Positions 8,483 to 17,106 of a DNA stretch of 64,000 nucleotides are shown here, in pieces. Source of the DNA: Sphingopyxis solisilvae. Lineage in GTDB: Bacteria; Pseudomonadota; Alphaproteobacteria; Sphingomonadales; Sphingomonadaceae. How positions within the stretch are numbered: position 1 is the first letter of the stretch; each line of letters starts with the position of its first letter. The stretch lies in contig NZ_JADKYM010000003.1 in assembly GCF_015475875.1 (NCBI RefSeq), positions 26,633-90,632 on the forward strand. Reading direction: 5' to 3'. The notes beneath the pieces are model-generated. The model had not been told where the DNA came from. It did not search any database and worked only from the letters and a program-made list of their open reading frames with translations. The position numbers and the translations under genes were made by a program.

Positions 8483-10786
8483 ATGAAAAACCGTCCGTCC
8501 AGCTCGCCCGGCCTGCCCAGCAGTCAGCAAATCATCGATTTCATTACCGCGTCCGATCAGCCCGTCGGCAAGCGCGAGATTGCCAAGCATTTTGCGTTGC
8601 ACGGCAACGACAAGATCGCGCTCAAGGCGCTGCTCAAGGACATGACCGACGAGGGGCTGGTCGATCTGGCGCCGGGGCGCGCGTTTCACAAGCATGGCGG
8701 GCTGCCGCGGGTGACGGTGCTGCGCGTCGCGGCGATCGAGGGCAGCAGCGTCTGGGCGGTCCCCGACCGGTGGGAAGGAACCGCGCCGCCGCCGCGGCTG
8801 CGGGTGATGGAGCAGGGGCGAAGGGGCGCGCTGGGCGTCGGCGACCGCATCTTGGCGCGCACCGAAGAGCGCGGTAGCGGCCATGTCGCGCACCCGATGA
8901 AGCGGCTGGCGGCGAGCGCCGAAACGGTGATCGGGGTGCTGGTCGAGGAAATGGGACCGGGCGGCAAGCCGATGGTTTGGCTGCGTTCGGCGGACAAGCG
9001 CGCGCGGTTCGATTTTGCGGTGGCCGACAAGGGCGACGCCGGTATCGACGATCTGGTGCGCGCTGAACTGACCGGCCGCGGCCCCGCGACCAGGGCCAAG
9101 GTGATCGACCGCATCGGCGACCCCTTCGCGCCGAAGTCGCTGAGCATGATCGCGATCGCCCGCCATGATATTCCGCATGTCTTCGGCGACGAGGTGATCG
9201 AAGAGGCCGAACGCGCCGCGAAACTGCCGCTGACCCCCGACGGGCGCGAGGATTTGCGCGACGTCCCGATCGTCGCGATCGATCCGATCGACGCGCGCGA
9301 CCATGACGACGCGGTGTGGGCGGCGCGCGATGACGATCCGGCGAACAAGGGGGGATTCCGCGCGATCGTCGCGATCGCCGATGTCAGCTATTATGTCCGC
9401 CCCGACGGCGCGCTCGATCGGGAAGCGCGGCGGCGCGGCAACAGCGTCTACTTCCCCGACCGGGTCGTGCCGATGCTGCCCGAAACCCTGTCCGCGGGGG
9501 TCTGCTCGCTGAAAGCCGGGCAGGACCGTGCCGCGATGGCGTGCCATCTGGTGATCGACAGACATGGTAAAGTGACGTCATGGCGCTTCGCAAGGGCGCT
9601 GGTTCGGCTGCGCGCGAATATCGCCTATGAACATGCGCAGGCGGCCTATGACGCCGAAGAAGCGCGCGATGACTGGGATGCCGATGTTCTCGCGACGCTC
9701 CGCAACCTGTGGGCGTGCTGGGCGCTGCTCGCCAAGGCCCGGGCGGCGCGCGCGCCGCTCGACCTCGATCTGCCCGAGCGGCAGGTGATCCTCGACGAAC
9801 AGGGCGGCATTGCCGAGATTCGCGTCCGCGAGCGGCTCGATTCGATGCGGCTGATCGAGGATTATATGATCGCGGCGAATGTCGCGGCGGCAAAAGCGCT
9901 CGAGGCAAAGAAATCGCCGGTGATGTACCGCATCCACGAGCCGCCGAGTCGCGAGAAGCTGGTCAGCCTGAAGGACTATCTCGAAACCTTCGAACAGAGT
10001 TTCGCGCTGGGGCAGGTCATCACGCCCGCGGTGTTCAACCGGCTGATCGACGGCTTTTCCGAAGACGACCGGCTGCCCGAGATCATGCAGGCGATTCTGC
10101 GCAGCCAGACGCAGGCCTATTATGGCCCCGCCAACGCGGGCCATTTCGGCCTCGCGCTCGGCAGCTATGCACATTTCACTTCGCCGATCCGCCGCTACGC
10201 CGACCTGATCGTCCACCGCGCGCTGGTCGACAGTTACAAGCTCGAAGTACCGGGCAAGCCGAAGAACCTGCCGGCACGTACCGGGCTCGGCGAAGCCGAC
10301 GCCAAGGGGCTGTCGCGCATCGGCGAGGCGATCAGCGCATTGGAACGCCGCGCGATGGAGGCCGAGCGCGAGACGGTCGATCGCTATGTCGCCGCCTATC
10401 TGGCAACCAAGACCGGCGAGATCGTGGCGGCGCGGATTACGGGGGTGCAGCCGTTCGGTTTTTTCGCGACGGTCGATGGCTTGGGCGGCGACGGGCTGGT
10501 GCCGGTGTCGACGCTGGGCAGCGAGCGGTTCTTTTGCGACGAGGCGGCGCGGACGCTCGACAGCGAGCATGGCCGCGTCAGCTATGGGGTGGGCCAGCGG
10601 ATCGACCTGCGGCTGATGGAAGCCAATCCGGTGAGCGGCGCGCTGCGCTTTGAACTGCCCGACGCGCCCGAAGGCGGTTTTGGCAATCGTCCGCCGCGCC
10701 GCGACGGGGTCAAGAAGGCGGGCAAGCATATGGCCGGCAAACGCGGGCGGCCGGCGAATATCAAGCATAAGGGGCGGAAGCGCTGA
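8483..10786 (+). CDS. rnr: Ribonuclease R
   Basis: A 3'-5' exoribonuclease of the RNase II/RNB family that degrades structured RNA and acts in rRNA and tmRNA quality control. The 767-residue product has an N-terminal winged-helix region (KREIAKHFAL), cold-shock-like domains, and the RNB catalytic domain with the aspartate-rich motif DPIDARDHDDAVW and YYVRPDGALD near residues 270-315. GLALGSYAHFTSPIRRYADL follows near 560, then an S1 domain and a basic lysine/arginine tail (GVKKAGKHMAGKRGR). I use the ATG at 8483, with MKNRPSS as N-terminus; the frame is open upstream, but those codons overlap the previous gene. Confidence 0.95.
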   Translation: MKNRPSSSPGLPSSQQIIDFITASDQPVGKREIAKHFALHGNDKIALKALLKDMTDEGLVDLAPGRAFHKHGGLPRVTVLRVAAIEGSSVWAVPDRWEGTAPPPRLRVMEQGRRGALGVGDRILARTEERGSGHVAHPMKRLAASAETVIGVLVEEMGPGGKPMVWLRSADKRARFDFAVADKGDAGIDDLVRAELTGRGPATRAKVIDRIGDPFAPKSLSMIAIARHDIPHVFGDEVIEEAERAAKLPLTPDGREDLRDVPIVAIDPIDARDHDDAVWAARDDDPANKGGFRAIVAIADVSYYVRPDGALDREARRRGNSVYFPDRVVPMLPETLSAGVCSLKAGQDRAAMACHLVIDRHGKVTSWRFARALVRLRANIAYEHAQAAYDAEEARDDWDADVLATLRNLWACWALLAKARAARAPLDLDLPERQVILDEQGGIAEIRVRERLDSMRLIEDYMIAANVAAAKALEAKKSPVMYRIHEPPSREKLVSLKDYLETFEQSFALGQVITPAVFNRLIDGFSEDDRLPEIMQAILRSQTQAYYGPANAGHFGLALGSYAHFTSPIRRYADLIVHRALVDSYKLEVPGKPKNLPARTGLGEADAKGLSRIGEAISALERRAMEAERETVDRYVAAYLATKTGEIVAARITGVQPFGFFATVDGLGGDGLVPVSTLGSERFFCDEAARTLDSEHGRVSYGVGQRIDLRLMEANPVSGALRFELPDAPEGGFGNRPPRRDGVKKAGKHMAGKRGRPANIKHKGRKR

Positions 10787-10792
10787 TCATCC

Positions 10793-10875
10793 CGTCATTG
10801 CGAGGAGCGAAGGGACGCGGCAATCCAGAGCCTGCGTAAACCGCACTGGATTGCTTCGCTACACTCGCAATGACG
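10793..10875. repeat. Dispersed palindromic element, family 1 copy 1
   Basis: The outer arms CGTCATTGCGAG and CTCGCAATGACG, with inner arms GCAATCCAG and CTGGATTGC, form an ~83-base hairpin. Related copies are at 18443-18527 and 22024-22100. It sits between convergent rnr and the XRE regulator gene, so it could also act as a transcription barrier. Confidence 0.85.
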
Positions 10876-10878
10876 ACC

Positions 10879-11664
10879 TTATTGTTGCCCAGCCATTTCC
10901 CGCAACAGCCCCGCGCTTTCCGCATCCGCCGGAAAAAACGCCTCGATCGCGAGTTCGGACAGGGTGATATCGACGGGGGTACCAAAGATCGTCATGGTCG
11001 ACACGAACCGGATCTGGCCCAGCGGCGTGTCGAGGACCAGCGGCACAGCGATCCCGTTTGCGGCGCTGCCCTCGTGCCGGGTCGCACCGTCGCCATATCC
11101 GGCGAGTTCCGCCCGTAGCTGGATCAGCCCCGCATCGGCGCTCGCGTCGATCTGGTGATCGAGCCGTTCGAGCAGGTGCGCGCGCCATTCGCCCAGATTG
11201 GCGATGTGGGTGGCCAGCCCGTCGGGATGCAGCGCGACGCGGAGCACATTGACGGGCGGTACAAGCAGTTCGGGCGCCGCGAGTTGTGTCAGCAGCGCGA
11301 CCGCGCCGTTGGCGACGACCATGTTCCAGTGGCGGTCGACAGCGAGCGCCGGATAGGGCTCGTGGCCCTTCAGCACATGCTCGACGATCGCCTTCATGCC
11401 CGCCATTTCGGGGCTATCGAGGTCGCGTTCGCGGTAATCGGGGGCATAGCCGGCGGCGAGCAGCATCGCGTTGCGCGCGCGATTCGGCACCTCCAGGCAA
11501 TCGGCGATGCGCTGGAGCATCAGTGCGCTCGGCCGCGAGCGTCCCGTTTCGATAAAGCTTAAATGCCGGGTCGAAATCGCGGTATCGAGCGCCAGGTCCA
11601 TCTGGCTCATCCGGCGCCGGACGCGCCATTCGCGCAGCTGTTCGCCAACGGGTGCGGGGGTCAT
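10879..11664 (-). CDS. XRE-family regulator with MmyB-like ligand domain
   Basis: A 261-residue transcription regulator. Residues ~8-65 form a Cro/C1 helix-turn-helix (RRRMSQMDLALDTAISTRHLS, with the FIETGRSRPS turn). The remainder matches the MmyB-like C-terminal domain common in actinobacteria and sphingomonads (AVDRHWNMVVANGA, ending in STMTIFGTPVDITLSELAIEAFFPAD-type sequence). Such proteins often control a divergent neighbour, here the small membrane protein starting at 11783. The gap between them contains ATTAC-N7-GTAAT. The ligand is unknown. Confidence 0.9.
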   Translation of the reverse strand: MTPAPVGEQLREWRVRRRMSQMDLALDTAISTRHLSFIETGRSRPSALMLQRIADCLEVPNRARNAMLLAAGYAPDYRERDLDSPEMAGMKAIVEHVLKGHEPYPALAVDRHWNMVVANGAVALLTQLAAPELLVPPVNVLRVALHPDGLATHIANLGEWRAHLLERLDHQIDASADAGLIQLRAELAGYGDGATRHEGSAANGIAVPLVLDTPLGQIRFVSTMTIFGTPVDITLSELAIEAFFPADAESAGLLREMAGQQ

Positions 11665-11713
11665 GGCCTGTCTCCTTTGTCCGGAGAGCTATACCCCGGC
11701 CTTCGGCTTTTCC

Positions 11714-11730
11714 ATTACCTGCGGCGTAAT
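11714..11730. promoter_or_regulatory. Inverted repeat ATTAC-N7-GTAAT, candidate XRE operator
   Basis: The perfect inverted repeat lies in the 118-base gap between the divergent XRE regulator and the small membrane protein gene, 50 bases from the regulator start. Position and symmetry fit an autoregulatory operator; binding is inference. Confidence 0.45.
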
Positions 11731-11782
11731 CGACGCCATTCGCTTTCGGGTTCAATCGGGGCGGGTCGAAAGGAGAATCACT

Positions 11783-12175
11783 ATGTCGATCCGCAATCTG
11801 AAGGCCATTCTCGTCGCCGATGCCGTCACCTGTGGCGGTGTTTTCGCCATCGGGCTGCTGGCCGCCGAGCCCGTCGGGGCGCTGCTGGGCCTGCCCGCCG
11901 GGGTCGTCGCGATCGGGGGCTGGATCTGCCTCGCCGCGGCGCTGCTGATGATCGTCGCCGCACGGCAGGCAGTACCGGGCGCCGCCCTCGTCAAGCTGAT
12001 CGCGATCGGCAATCTGGGCTGGGTCGCGGCGAGCTTTGGCGTCATCGCCGCCTTTGCCGGGCAGATGACCGGGCTCGGCATCGCCATCGTCACCGCGCAG
12101 GCGCTCGGCGTGCTGGCCTTTGCCATCCTCGAATGGAAGGCCGCGGGCGCGCCGGTGGCCGCTGCGGCCGCCTGA
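11783..12175 (+). CDS. Small four-helix membrane protein
   Basis: A 130-residue protein dominated by four hydrophobic segments (AILVADAVTCGGVFAIGLLA, AIGGWICLAAALLMIVAA, LIAIGNLGWVAASFGVIAAF and GIAIVTAQALGVLAFAILEW). I do not recognise a named family. The ATG at 11783 has a good AAAGGAGAA ten bases upstream. It is divergent from an XRE/MmyB-like regulator, which suggests it is the controlled target and may be induced by a small molecule. Confidence 0.8.
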   Translation: MSIRNLKAILVADAVTCGGVFAIGLLAAEPVGALLGLPAGVVAIGGWICLAAALLMIVAARQAVPGAALVKLIAIGNLGWVAASFGVIAAFAGQMTGLGIAIVTAQALGVLAFAILEWKAAGAPVAAAAA

Positions 12176-12177
12176 GC

Positions 12178-12633
12178 TCAGCTCAGGGCATCGAGCCGGG
12201 CGAGATCGATCGCGCCCGGCACGATCATCACCGGACAGGGCAGTGTGCCCGCATCATGCCCGGTGAAATGCGCGACGAGCGGCCCGGGCGCGCCCGAGGC
12301 CGCCGTTGCCAGCACCAGCGCCGCGATTTCATCGTTGGTGCCGATCACCTCGCGCACCACTTCGGCGGGCTTGCCCGAGCGGATCAGCGTTTGCGGCGTG
12401 ATGCCGCTTTCCTGCACCACCGCCTCGGCCGCCGCCGCCACCAGTTCCTCGGCATGTTCGCGCGCTTCGGCCTCGATTGTCGCCTGAACGCCGCCGAACG
12501 CAACAAAATCCTGCGGGGCGATGATCGCCAGCACGATCAGTCCGCCGCCCGTGCGTCCGGCGCGGCGCGCGGCAAAGCGCAGCGCCAGCGACGATTCCGG
12601 GCTGTCGTCAATCACCACCAGATATGTCCGCAT
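12178..12633 (-). CDS. Universal stress protein (UspA family)
   Basis: A 151-residue Usp-fold protein of one domain. The N-terminus YLVVIDDSPESSLALRFA is the usual first beta strand and helix with the conserved Asp. The C-terminal nucleotide-loop region is less typical (TASGAPGPLVAHFTGHDAGTLPCPVMIVPG), lacking a clean GxxGxxxxxxxGS ATP loop. It may therefore not bind ATP. The start at 12633 gives the normal family length. It is convergent with the gene before it and divergent from the PDH E2 gene. Confidence 0.88.
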   Translation of the reverse strand: MRTYLVVIDDSPESSLALRFAARRAGRTGGGLIVLAIIAPQDFVAFGGVQATIEAEAREHAEELVAAAAEAVVQESGITPQTLIRSGKPAEVVREVIGTNDEIAALVLATAASGAPGPLVAHFTGHDAGTLPCPVMIVPGAIDLARLDALS

Positions 12634-12790
12634 CGCCCCGACCCCCTGTGCTTTTGTCGGTGGAGACTGCGTCACATTCGTATGAAAGGCAAGTTTGCCC
12701 CGCTGGACCTTGACCGGCGCGCGGCTTATGGCGAGGAAGAATCCGTAGCGGCAGGCGCGGCCTGCAAGACTGACAGGGACACGTCCAGAC

Positions 12791-14122
12791 ATGCCAATCG
12801 AACTCAAGATGCCCGCGCTCTCGCCGACGATGGAGGAGGGCACGCTCGCCAAATGGCTGGTGAAGGAGGGCGACGAGGTCAAGTCGGGCGACCTGCTCGC
12901 CGAGATCGAGACCGACAAGGCGACGATGGAGTTCGAAGCGATCGACGAGGGTGTGGTCAGCCAGATCCTGGTCGCCGAGGGCACCGACGGGGTGAAGGTC
13001 GGCACCGTGATTGCGGTGATTACGGGCGAGGGTGAGAATGCTGGCGCGAAGGCGGCGCCGGTCGCCGCCGCACCGGCTACGGCTGCGAAGGAAGAGGCGC
13101 CTACCTCTCAACCCGTTCGCGCTGAGCCTGTCGAAGCGCCGTCCTCCGCTTCTGCAGCAGAAGCGAAGAAGGACGGTCCTTCGACAAGCTCAGGACAAAC
13201 GGAGAAGGGAGACAGGATCAAAGCCAGCCCGCTCGCAAAACGCCTCGCCGCCGAACAAGGCATCGACCTTAAAGCCCTGACCGGCACCGGCCCGGGCGGC
13301 CGCATCGTCAAGGCCGACCTCGAAAGCGCTCCGAAGGGTGCTGCTGCACCCGCGGCCGCGTCGGCGCCGGCCGCGCCTGCACCTGCTTCGGCTGCCGCGC
13401 CCGCAGCCGCCGACCCGATCCCCGATTTCGGCATCCCGCACGAGGACGAGAAACTGTCGGGGATGCGCAAGACGATCGCGCGCCGTCTGAGCCAGTCGAT
13501 GCAGGAAGCTCCGCACATCTACCTGACCGTCGACATCCGCCTCGACGCGCTGCTGAAGCTGCGCGGCGAGTTCAATGCCAGCCTCGAAAGCCGCGGGGTC
13601 AAGCTCAGCGTCAACGACATGCTGATCAAGGCGCTCGCGGTCGCGCTCGAACGTGTGCCGTCGTGCAACGTCAGCTTCGGCGGCGATGTGATGCGCAAAT
13701 ACAGCCGCGCCGACATCTCGGTCGCGGTCAGCATTCCGGGCGGGCTGATCACTCCGATCATCACCGATGCGGGGGCCAAGTCGCTGTCGAAAATCTCGAC
13801 CGAAATGGCCGAACTTGCGGGCCGCGCCAAGGAAGGCAAGCTGAAGCCCGAGGAATATCAGGGCGGCACCGCCAGCATCTCGAACATGGGAATGATGGGG
13901 ATCAAGCAATTCACCGCGGTGATCAACCCCCCGCAGGCGATGATCATGGCGATCGGCGCGGGCGAGAAGCGCCCCTATGTCGTCGACGACGCGCTGGCGA
14001 TCGCCACGGTCATGTCGGCGACCGGCAGCTTCGACCACCGCGCGATTGATGGCGCCGACGGCGCGCTGCTGATGAAGACGTTCAAAGAACTGGTGGAAAG
14101 CCCGTTGGGGTTGGTGGCGTAG
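12791..14122 (+). CDS. pdhC: Pyruvate dehydrogenase E2 (dihydrolipoamide acetyltransferase)
   Basis: The acetyl-transferring core of the pyruvate dehydrogenase complex. Residues 1-80 are one lipoyl domain, with lipoylated Lys43 in [10 protein letters not shown]. The peripheral-subunit-binding domain is near 143-180 ([27 protein letters not shown]). The catalytic acyltransferase domain runs to residue 443, with the active-site [11 protein letters not shown] near 415. The Ala/Pro-rich linkers are normal, but the first linker (~108-138) is encoded by a palindromic genomic repeat at 13113-13202, giving PVRAEPVEA and [10 protein letters not shown]1 subunits are not in the window; E3 follows after a small gene. 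Confidence 0.95.
   Translation: MPIELKMPALSPTMEEGTLAKWLVKEGDEVKSGDLLAEIETDKATMEFEAIDEGVVSQILVAEGTDGVKVGTVIAVITGEGENAGAKAAPVAAAPATAAKEEAPTSQPVRAEPVEAPSSASAAEAKKDGPSTSSGQTEKGDRIKASPLAKRLAAEQGIDLKALTGTGPGGRIVKADLESAPKGAAAPAAASAPAAPAPASAAAPAAADPIPDFGIPHEDEKLSGMRKTIARRLSQSMQEAPHIYLTVDIRLDALLKLRGEFNASLESRGVKLSVNDMLIKALAVALERVPSCNVSFGGDVMRKYSRADISVAVSIPGGLITPIITDAGAKSLSKISTEMAELAGRAKEGKLKPEEYQGGTASISNMGMMGIKQFTAVINPPQAMIMAIGAGEKRPYVVDDALAIATVMSATGSFDHRAIDGADGALLMKTFKELVESPLGLVA
13113..13202. repeat. Palindromic repeat inserted in frame in the E2 linker
   Basis: The left arm CCGTTCGCGCTGAGCCTGTC and the right arm, reading ...CTTCGACAAGCTCAGGACAA...CGG, are near-perfect reverse complements. A smaller palindrome around GCTTCTGCAGCAGAAGC sits between them. 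The ~90-base element keeps the reading frame of pdhC. A half element with the same arm occurs at 34019-34047. Confidence 0.88.
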
Positions 14123-14127
14123 TTTCG

Positions 14128-14340
14128 ATGGCTAAGATTGATTGGTCGAAGACGAAACTCCCTAAGGGATTGCCAGACGTAAGCAGTGAAATCGCGGCCG
14201 ATGCCGCTCGTCAAGATCGAGATGTGCTTGACGAAAACCTAAAGCAGACTCGAAAGCTGTTAAATCAACGCTCTTCCAATTGGTTTCGGACGAACGACGA
14301 AGTGAGGGCGTACAAAGAATCCCTAAAGGATAAGAAGTAG
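14128..14340 (+). CDS. Small hypothetical protein between PDH E2 and E3
   Basis: A 70-residue charged, soluble protein (MAKIDWSKTKLPKG, lysine-rich end YKESLKDKK) with no family that I recognise and no cysteines or membrane segment. It begins 5 bases after the E2 stop and ends directly against the E3 start, so it is read in the PDH operon. Its base composition is clearly more AT-rich than both neighbours, and its codons (AAA, TTA, AAT) are unlike theirs. That suggests an acquired or relaxed gene. Real translation is likely but unproven. Confidence 0.6.
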   Translation: MAKIDWSKTKLPKGLPDVSSEIAADAARQDRDVLDENLKQTRKLLNQRSSNWFRTNDEVRAYKESLKDKK

Positions 14341-15738
14341 ATGGCTGACACAAACTACGACCTCATCGTGCTCGGCTCGGGCCCCGGCGGCTATGTCGCC
14401 GCCATCCGCGCGGCGCAGCTTGGCCTGAAAACCGCGATTGTCGAGCGCGAGAATCTCGGCGGCATCTGCCTCAACTGGGGGTGCATCCCGACCAAGGCGC
14501 TGCTGCGCTCGGCCGAAATCTATCATTATATGCAGCACGCGGGCGACTACGGCCTGATCGCGCAGCAGATCAGCGCCGACATCGACGCGGTGGTAAAGCG
14601 CAGCCGCGGCGTCGCGAAACAGCTGAGCCAGGGCGTCGCCTTCCTGATGAAGAAGCACAAGATCAGCGTCCATATGGGCGAGGGCAAGCTCGCGAGTCCG
14701 GGGAAGCTGACGGTCACGAACGACGGTAAAACTGAAACCCTGACTGCCAAGAATATCATCGTCGCGACCGGCGCCCGCGCGCGCGACCTGCCGTTCGCGC
14801 CCGCCGACGGCAAGCGCATCTGGACCTATCGCCACGCGCTCGTCCCGCCCGAAATGCCGAAGAAATTGCTCGTCATCGGGTCGGGCGCTATCGGGATCGA
14901 ATTCGCGAGCTTCTACAGCGACATGGGTGCCGAAGTGACGGTGGTCGAGATGCTCGACCGTCTGGTTCCCGTCGAGGATGCCGATGTCTCGGCCTTCCTC
15001 GAAAAGCAGCTCAAGAAGCAGGGCATGACGATCTTCACCGGCGCCGGGGTCGAAGAACTTAAGGCAACCGCGAGCGGCGTCACCGCGAAGATCAAGACCA
15101 AGGACGGCAAGACCGAATCTGCCGAATTCAGCCACGCGATCGTCGCGATCGGTATCGTTCCGAACACGGAGAATATTGGCCTCGAAGCGCTCGGCGTAAA
15201 GACGACCAAGGGCCATATCGACACCGACGCGATGTGCCGCACCAATGTCCCCGGCATATGGGCGATCGGCGACGTCACCGCGCCGCCGTGGCTTGCGCAC
15301 AAGGCGATGCACGAATCGGTGATTTCGGTCGAGGCGATCGCGGGCAATCATCCGCACGCGATGGACCCGCGTAACATCCCCGGCTGCACCTATTGCCGCC
15401 CGCAGATCGCCAGTGTCGGCCTGACCGAAGCAAAGGCCAAGGAACTGGGTTACGAGGTCAAGGCCGGAACCTTCCCTTTCATCGGCAACGGCAAGGCGAT
15501 TGCGCTGGGCGAGGCCGAGGGCTTCACCAAGACGGTGTTCGACGCCAAGACCGGAGAGCTGCTCGGCGCGCACATGATCGGCGCCGAGGTCACCGAACTG
15601 ATCCAGGGCTACACGATCGGCAAGACCGCCGAGCTGGTCGAGGATGATTTCATCGGCACCGTCTTCCCGCATCCGACATTGAGCGAGACGATGCACGAGG
15701 GGGTGCTGGCGGCGTTCGGGCGGCCGCTGCATATCTGA
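14341..15738 (+). CDS. lpdA: Dihydrolipoyl dehydrogenase (E3)
   Basis: The FAD-dependent E3 that reoxidises the lipoyl groups of the 2-oxoacid dehydrogenase complexes. At 465 residues it has full family length. The N-terminal FAD motif is GSGPGGYVAAIRAA (residues 12-25), the redox disulfide is GGICLNWGCIP with Cys43 and Cys48, and the NAD motif GSGAIGIEFASFY lies near 180. The C-terminal catalytic HPTLSE appears near residue 443. It follows the E2 gene in the operon, separated only by the small 14128-14340 gene. Confidence 0.97.
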   Translation: MADTNYDLIVLGSGPGGYVAAIRAAQLGLKTAIVERENLGGICLNWGCIPTKALLRSAEIYHYMQHAGDYGLIAQQISADIDAVVKRSRGVAKQLSQGVAFLMKKHKISVHMGEGKLASPGKLTVTNDGKTETLTAKNIIVATGARARDLPFAPADGKRIWTYRHALVPPEMPKKLLVIGSGAIGIEFASFYSDMGAEVTVVEMLDRLVPVEDADVSAFLEKQLKKQGMTIFTGAGVEELKATASGVTAKIKTKDGKTESAEFSHAIVAIGIVPNTENIGLEALGVKTTKGHIDTDAMCRTNVPGIWAIGDVTAPPWLAHKAMHESVISVEAIAGNHPHAMDPRNIPGCTYCRPQIASVGLTEAKAKELGYEVKAGTFPFIGNGKAIALGEAEGFTKTVFDAKTGELLGAHMIGAEVTELIQGYTIGKTAELVEDDFIGTVFPHPTLSETMHEGVLAAFGRPLHI

Positions 15739-15765
15739 TCGCGCTCCGCGATCCGGCACCGCGGC

Positions 15766-16347
15766 GTGAACCCGTCGACCCTGTATTTCTCGCGCGCGGG
15801 TAACCTGCGCAAGGCGCTGCTGTTCGCGCTATTCGCCGCTGCGGCGCTCGCCCTGGCGTGGTTCGAACATGCCGAGCGCGTTGCGCCGCCGCCGACCATC
15901 GGACTGCCGGGCATGGAGTTTCCTGCGCCAGCCCCGCGCGACAACGGCGTGCTCGGGCCGCTGCAAATCCCGTTCCTCTTGCTGCTGGGCAGCGCCAGCC
16001 TGTTCTATGTCGGGCGGTTCGGCTTGCGTGTCGTGCGCGGCGGCGTTGCGGCGCGGATCGAGGGCCATGCGCTGCACCTTCATGGTAGCTATGGCGCGGC
16101 GAGCCCGGTGCTCGTCAGCGATATTGCGGAGATGATCGTCGATCGCGCCGATCGCCTGCCCGGCGAGGGTGGCGGCGGAGCGGCGCGGATCGGCGCGCGT
16201 TTGCGGCACGGGCTGTACCTTCGCTACCGCAGCGCGGACGGCGACGGCGAGGTGCGATTGCTTGACAATGACGTCGAGGGCGGGGTCGATCAATTGCGGC
16301 GCTTTGCCGGACAGCTGGACGCATGGCGCCGGTCGGCGGCGGTATGA
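15766..16347 (+). CDS. Hypothetical two-helix membrane protein
   Basis: A 193-residue protein of unknown function, starting at GTG. Two hydrophobic segments lie near residues 14-31 (ALLFALFAAAALALAWF) and 68-90 (IPFLLLLGSASLFYVG). They are followed by a soluble C-terminal half resembling a small beta-rich domain (GHALHLHGSYG, LYLRYRSADGDGEVRLLD). Located 27 bases after lpdA and 16 bases before a PAP2 phosphatase gene; it is probably read with the latter. Confidence 0.7.
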   Translation: MNPSTLYFSRAGNLRKALLFALFAAAALALAWFEHAERVAPPPTIGLPGMEFPAPAPRDNGVLGPLQIPFLLLLGSASLFYVGRFGLRVVRGGVAARIEGHALHLHGSYGAASPVLVSDIAEMIVDRADRLPGEGGGGAARIGARLRHGLYLRYRSADGDGEVRLLDNDVEGGVDQLRRFAGQLDAWRRSAAV

Positions 16348-16363
16348 CAAGGGAGACGGGCCG

Positions 16364-16996
16364 GTGAGTATGACGGGACGGCAGGCGCCGACGATGGCGG
16401 CGCTGATGCTGGTGGCGATGATCCTGCTGGGCTTTGCGGTCGGCGCGGGATGGACCGAAGGCATCGACCGGGCGGTTTCCGCCGCGCTCGCGCTGCGCGT
16501 CGAGGCGGTCGATCCGGCGCTGGTGAGGTTCATGCAGGCGGTAAGCTGGATCGGCGGCGGCATTCCGCGCTGGGTCATCGTCATCCTGCTGAGCGGGCTG
16601 GTGTGGCACTGGTGCGGGCCGCGCTGCGCGGTGGCGCTGGGCGGGGCGTCGCTGGTCGCCAATCTGGTGTCGAGCCTGCTCAAGCGCGGGTTCAGCCATC
16701 CGCGCCCCGACCTGATCGAGCATCTGGACCAGCAATCGAGCTTTGCCTATCCGAGTGGCCATGCGACGAGCGCGGCGGTCGTGTACCTGCTGCTCGCCTG
16801 GCTGGCGCCGCCGCGCTGGCGGCCGTGGGCGTGGGCATTGGCCGGGACGATGATCCTGCTCAACGCGCTGTCGCGGATGATGCTGGGGGTGCATTGGGCG
16901 AGCGACATTGTCGGCGGGACGTTGCTGGGCACGGCCTTTGCCTTGCTCGGCGCGTGGTGGGTGGCGCTTCACCGCGAGCGGGGCGCGATCCGGTGA
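16364..16996 (+). CDS. PAP2-family membrane phosphatase
   Basis: A 210-residue integral membrane lipid phosphatase of the PAP2 superfamily. All three catalytic motifs are visible: KRGFSHPRP (K-x6-RP), PSGH, and SRMMLGVHWASD (SR-x5-H-x3-D). Six helices are likely. Substrates in this family include phosphatidic acid, phosphatidylglycerol phosphate and undecaprenyl pyrophosphate; which one applies here is unknown. The start is GTG 16364 with GGGAG upstream; ATG 16370 is an alternative. Confidence 0.9.
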   Translation: MSMTGRQAPTMAALMLVAMILLGFAVGAGWTEGIDRAVSAALALRVEAVDPALVRFMQAVSWIGGGIPRWVIVILLSGLVWHWCGPRCAVALGGASLVANLVSSLLKRGFSHPRPDLIEHLDQQSSFAYPSGHATSAAVVYLLLAWLAPPRWRPWAWALAGTMILLNALSRMMLGVHWASDIVGGTLLGTAFALLGAWWVALHRERGAIR

Positions 16997-17106
16997 CAGC
17001 GAATTAGCCGCGAAAGGCGCAGTTTTCCGCCACGCGCCATTTTTCGCTGTCCTACCTTTTTTTGTTTTGGCATCACCCGACTCGGGCAGCAACAACGGGC
17101 GGGACG

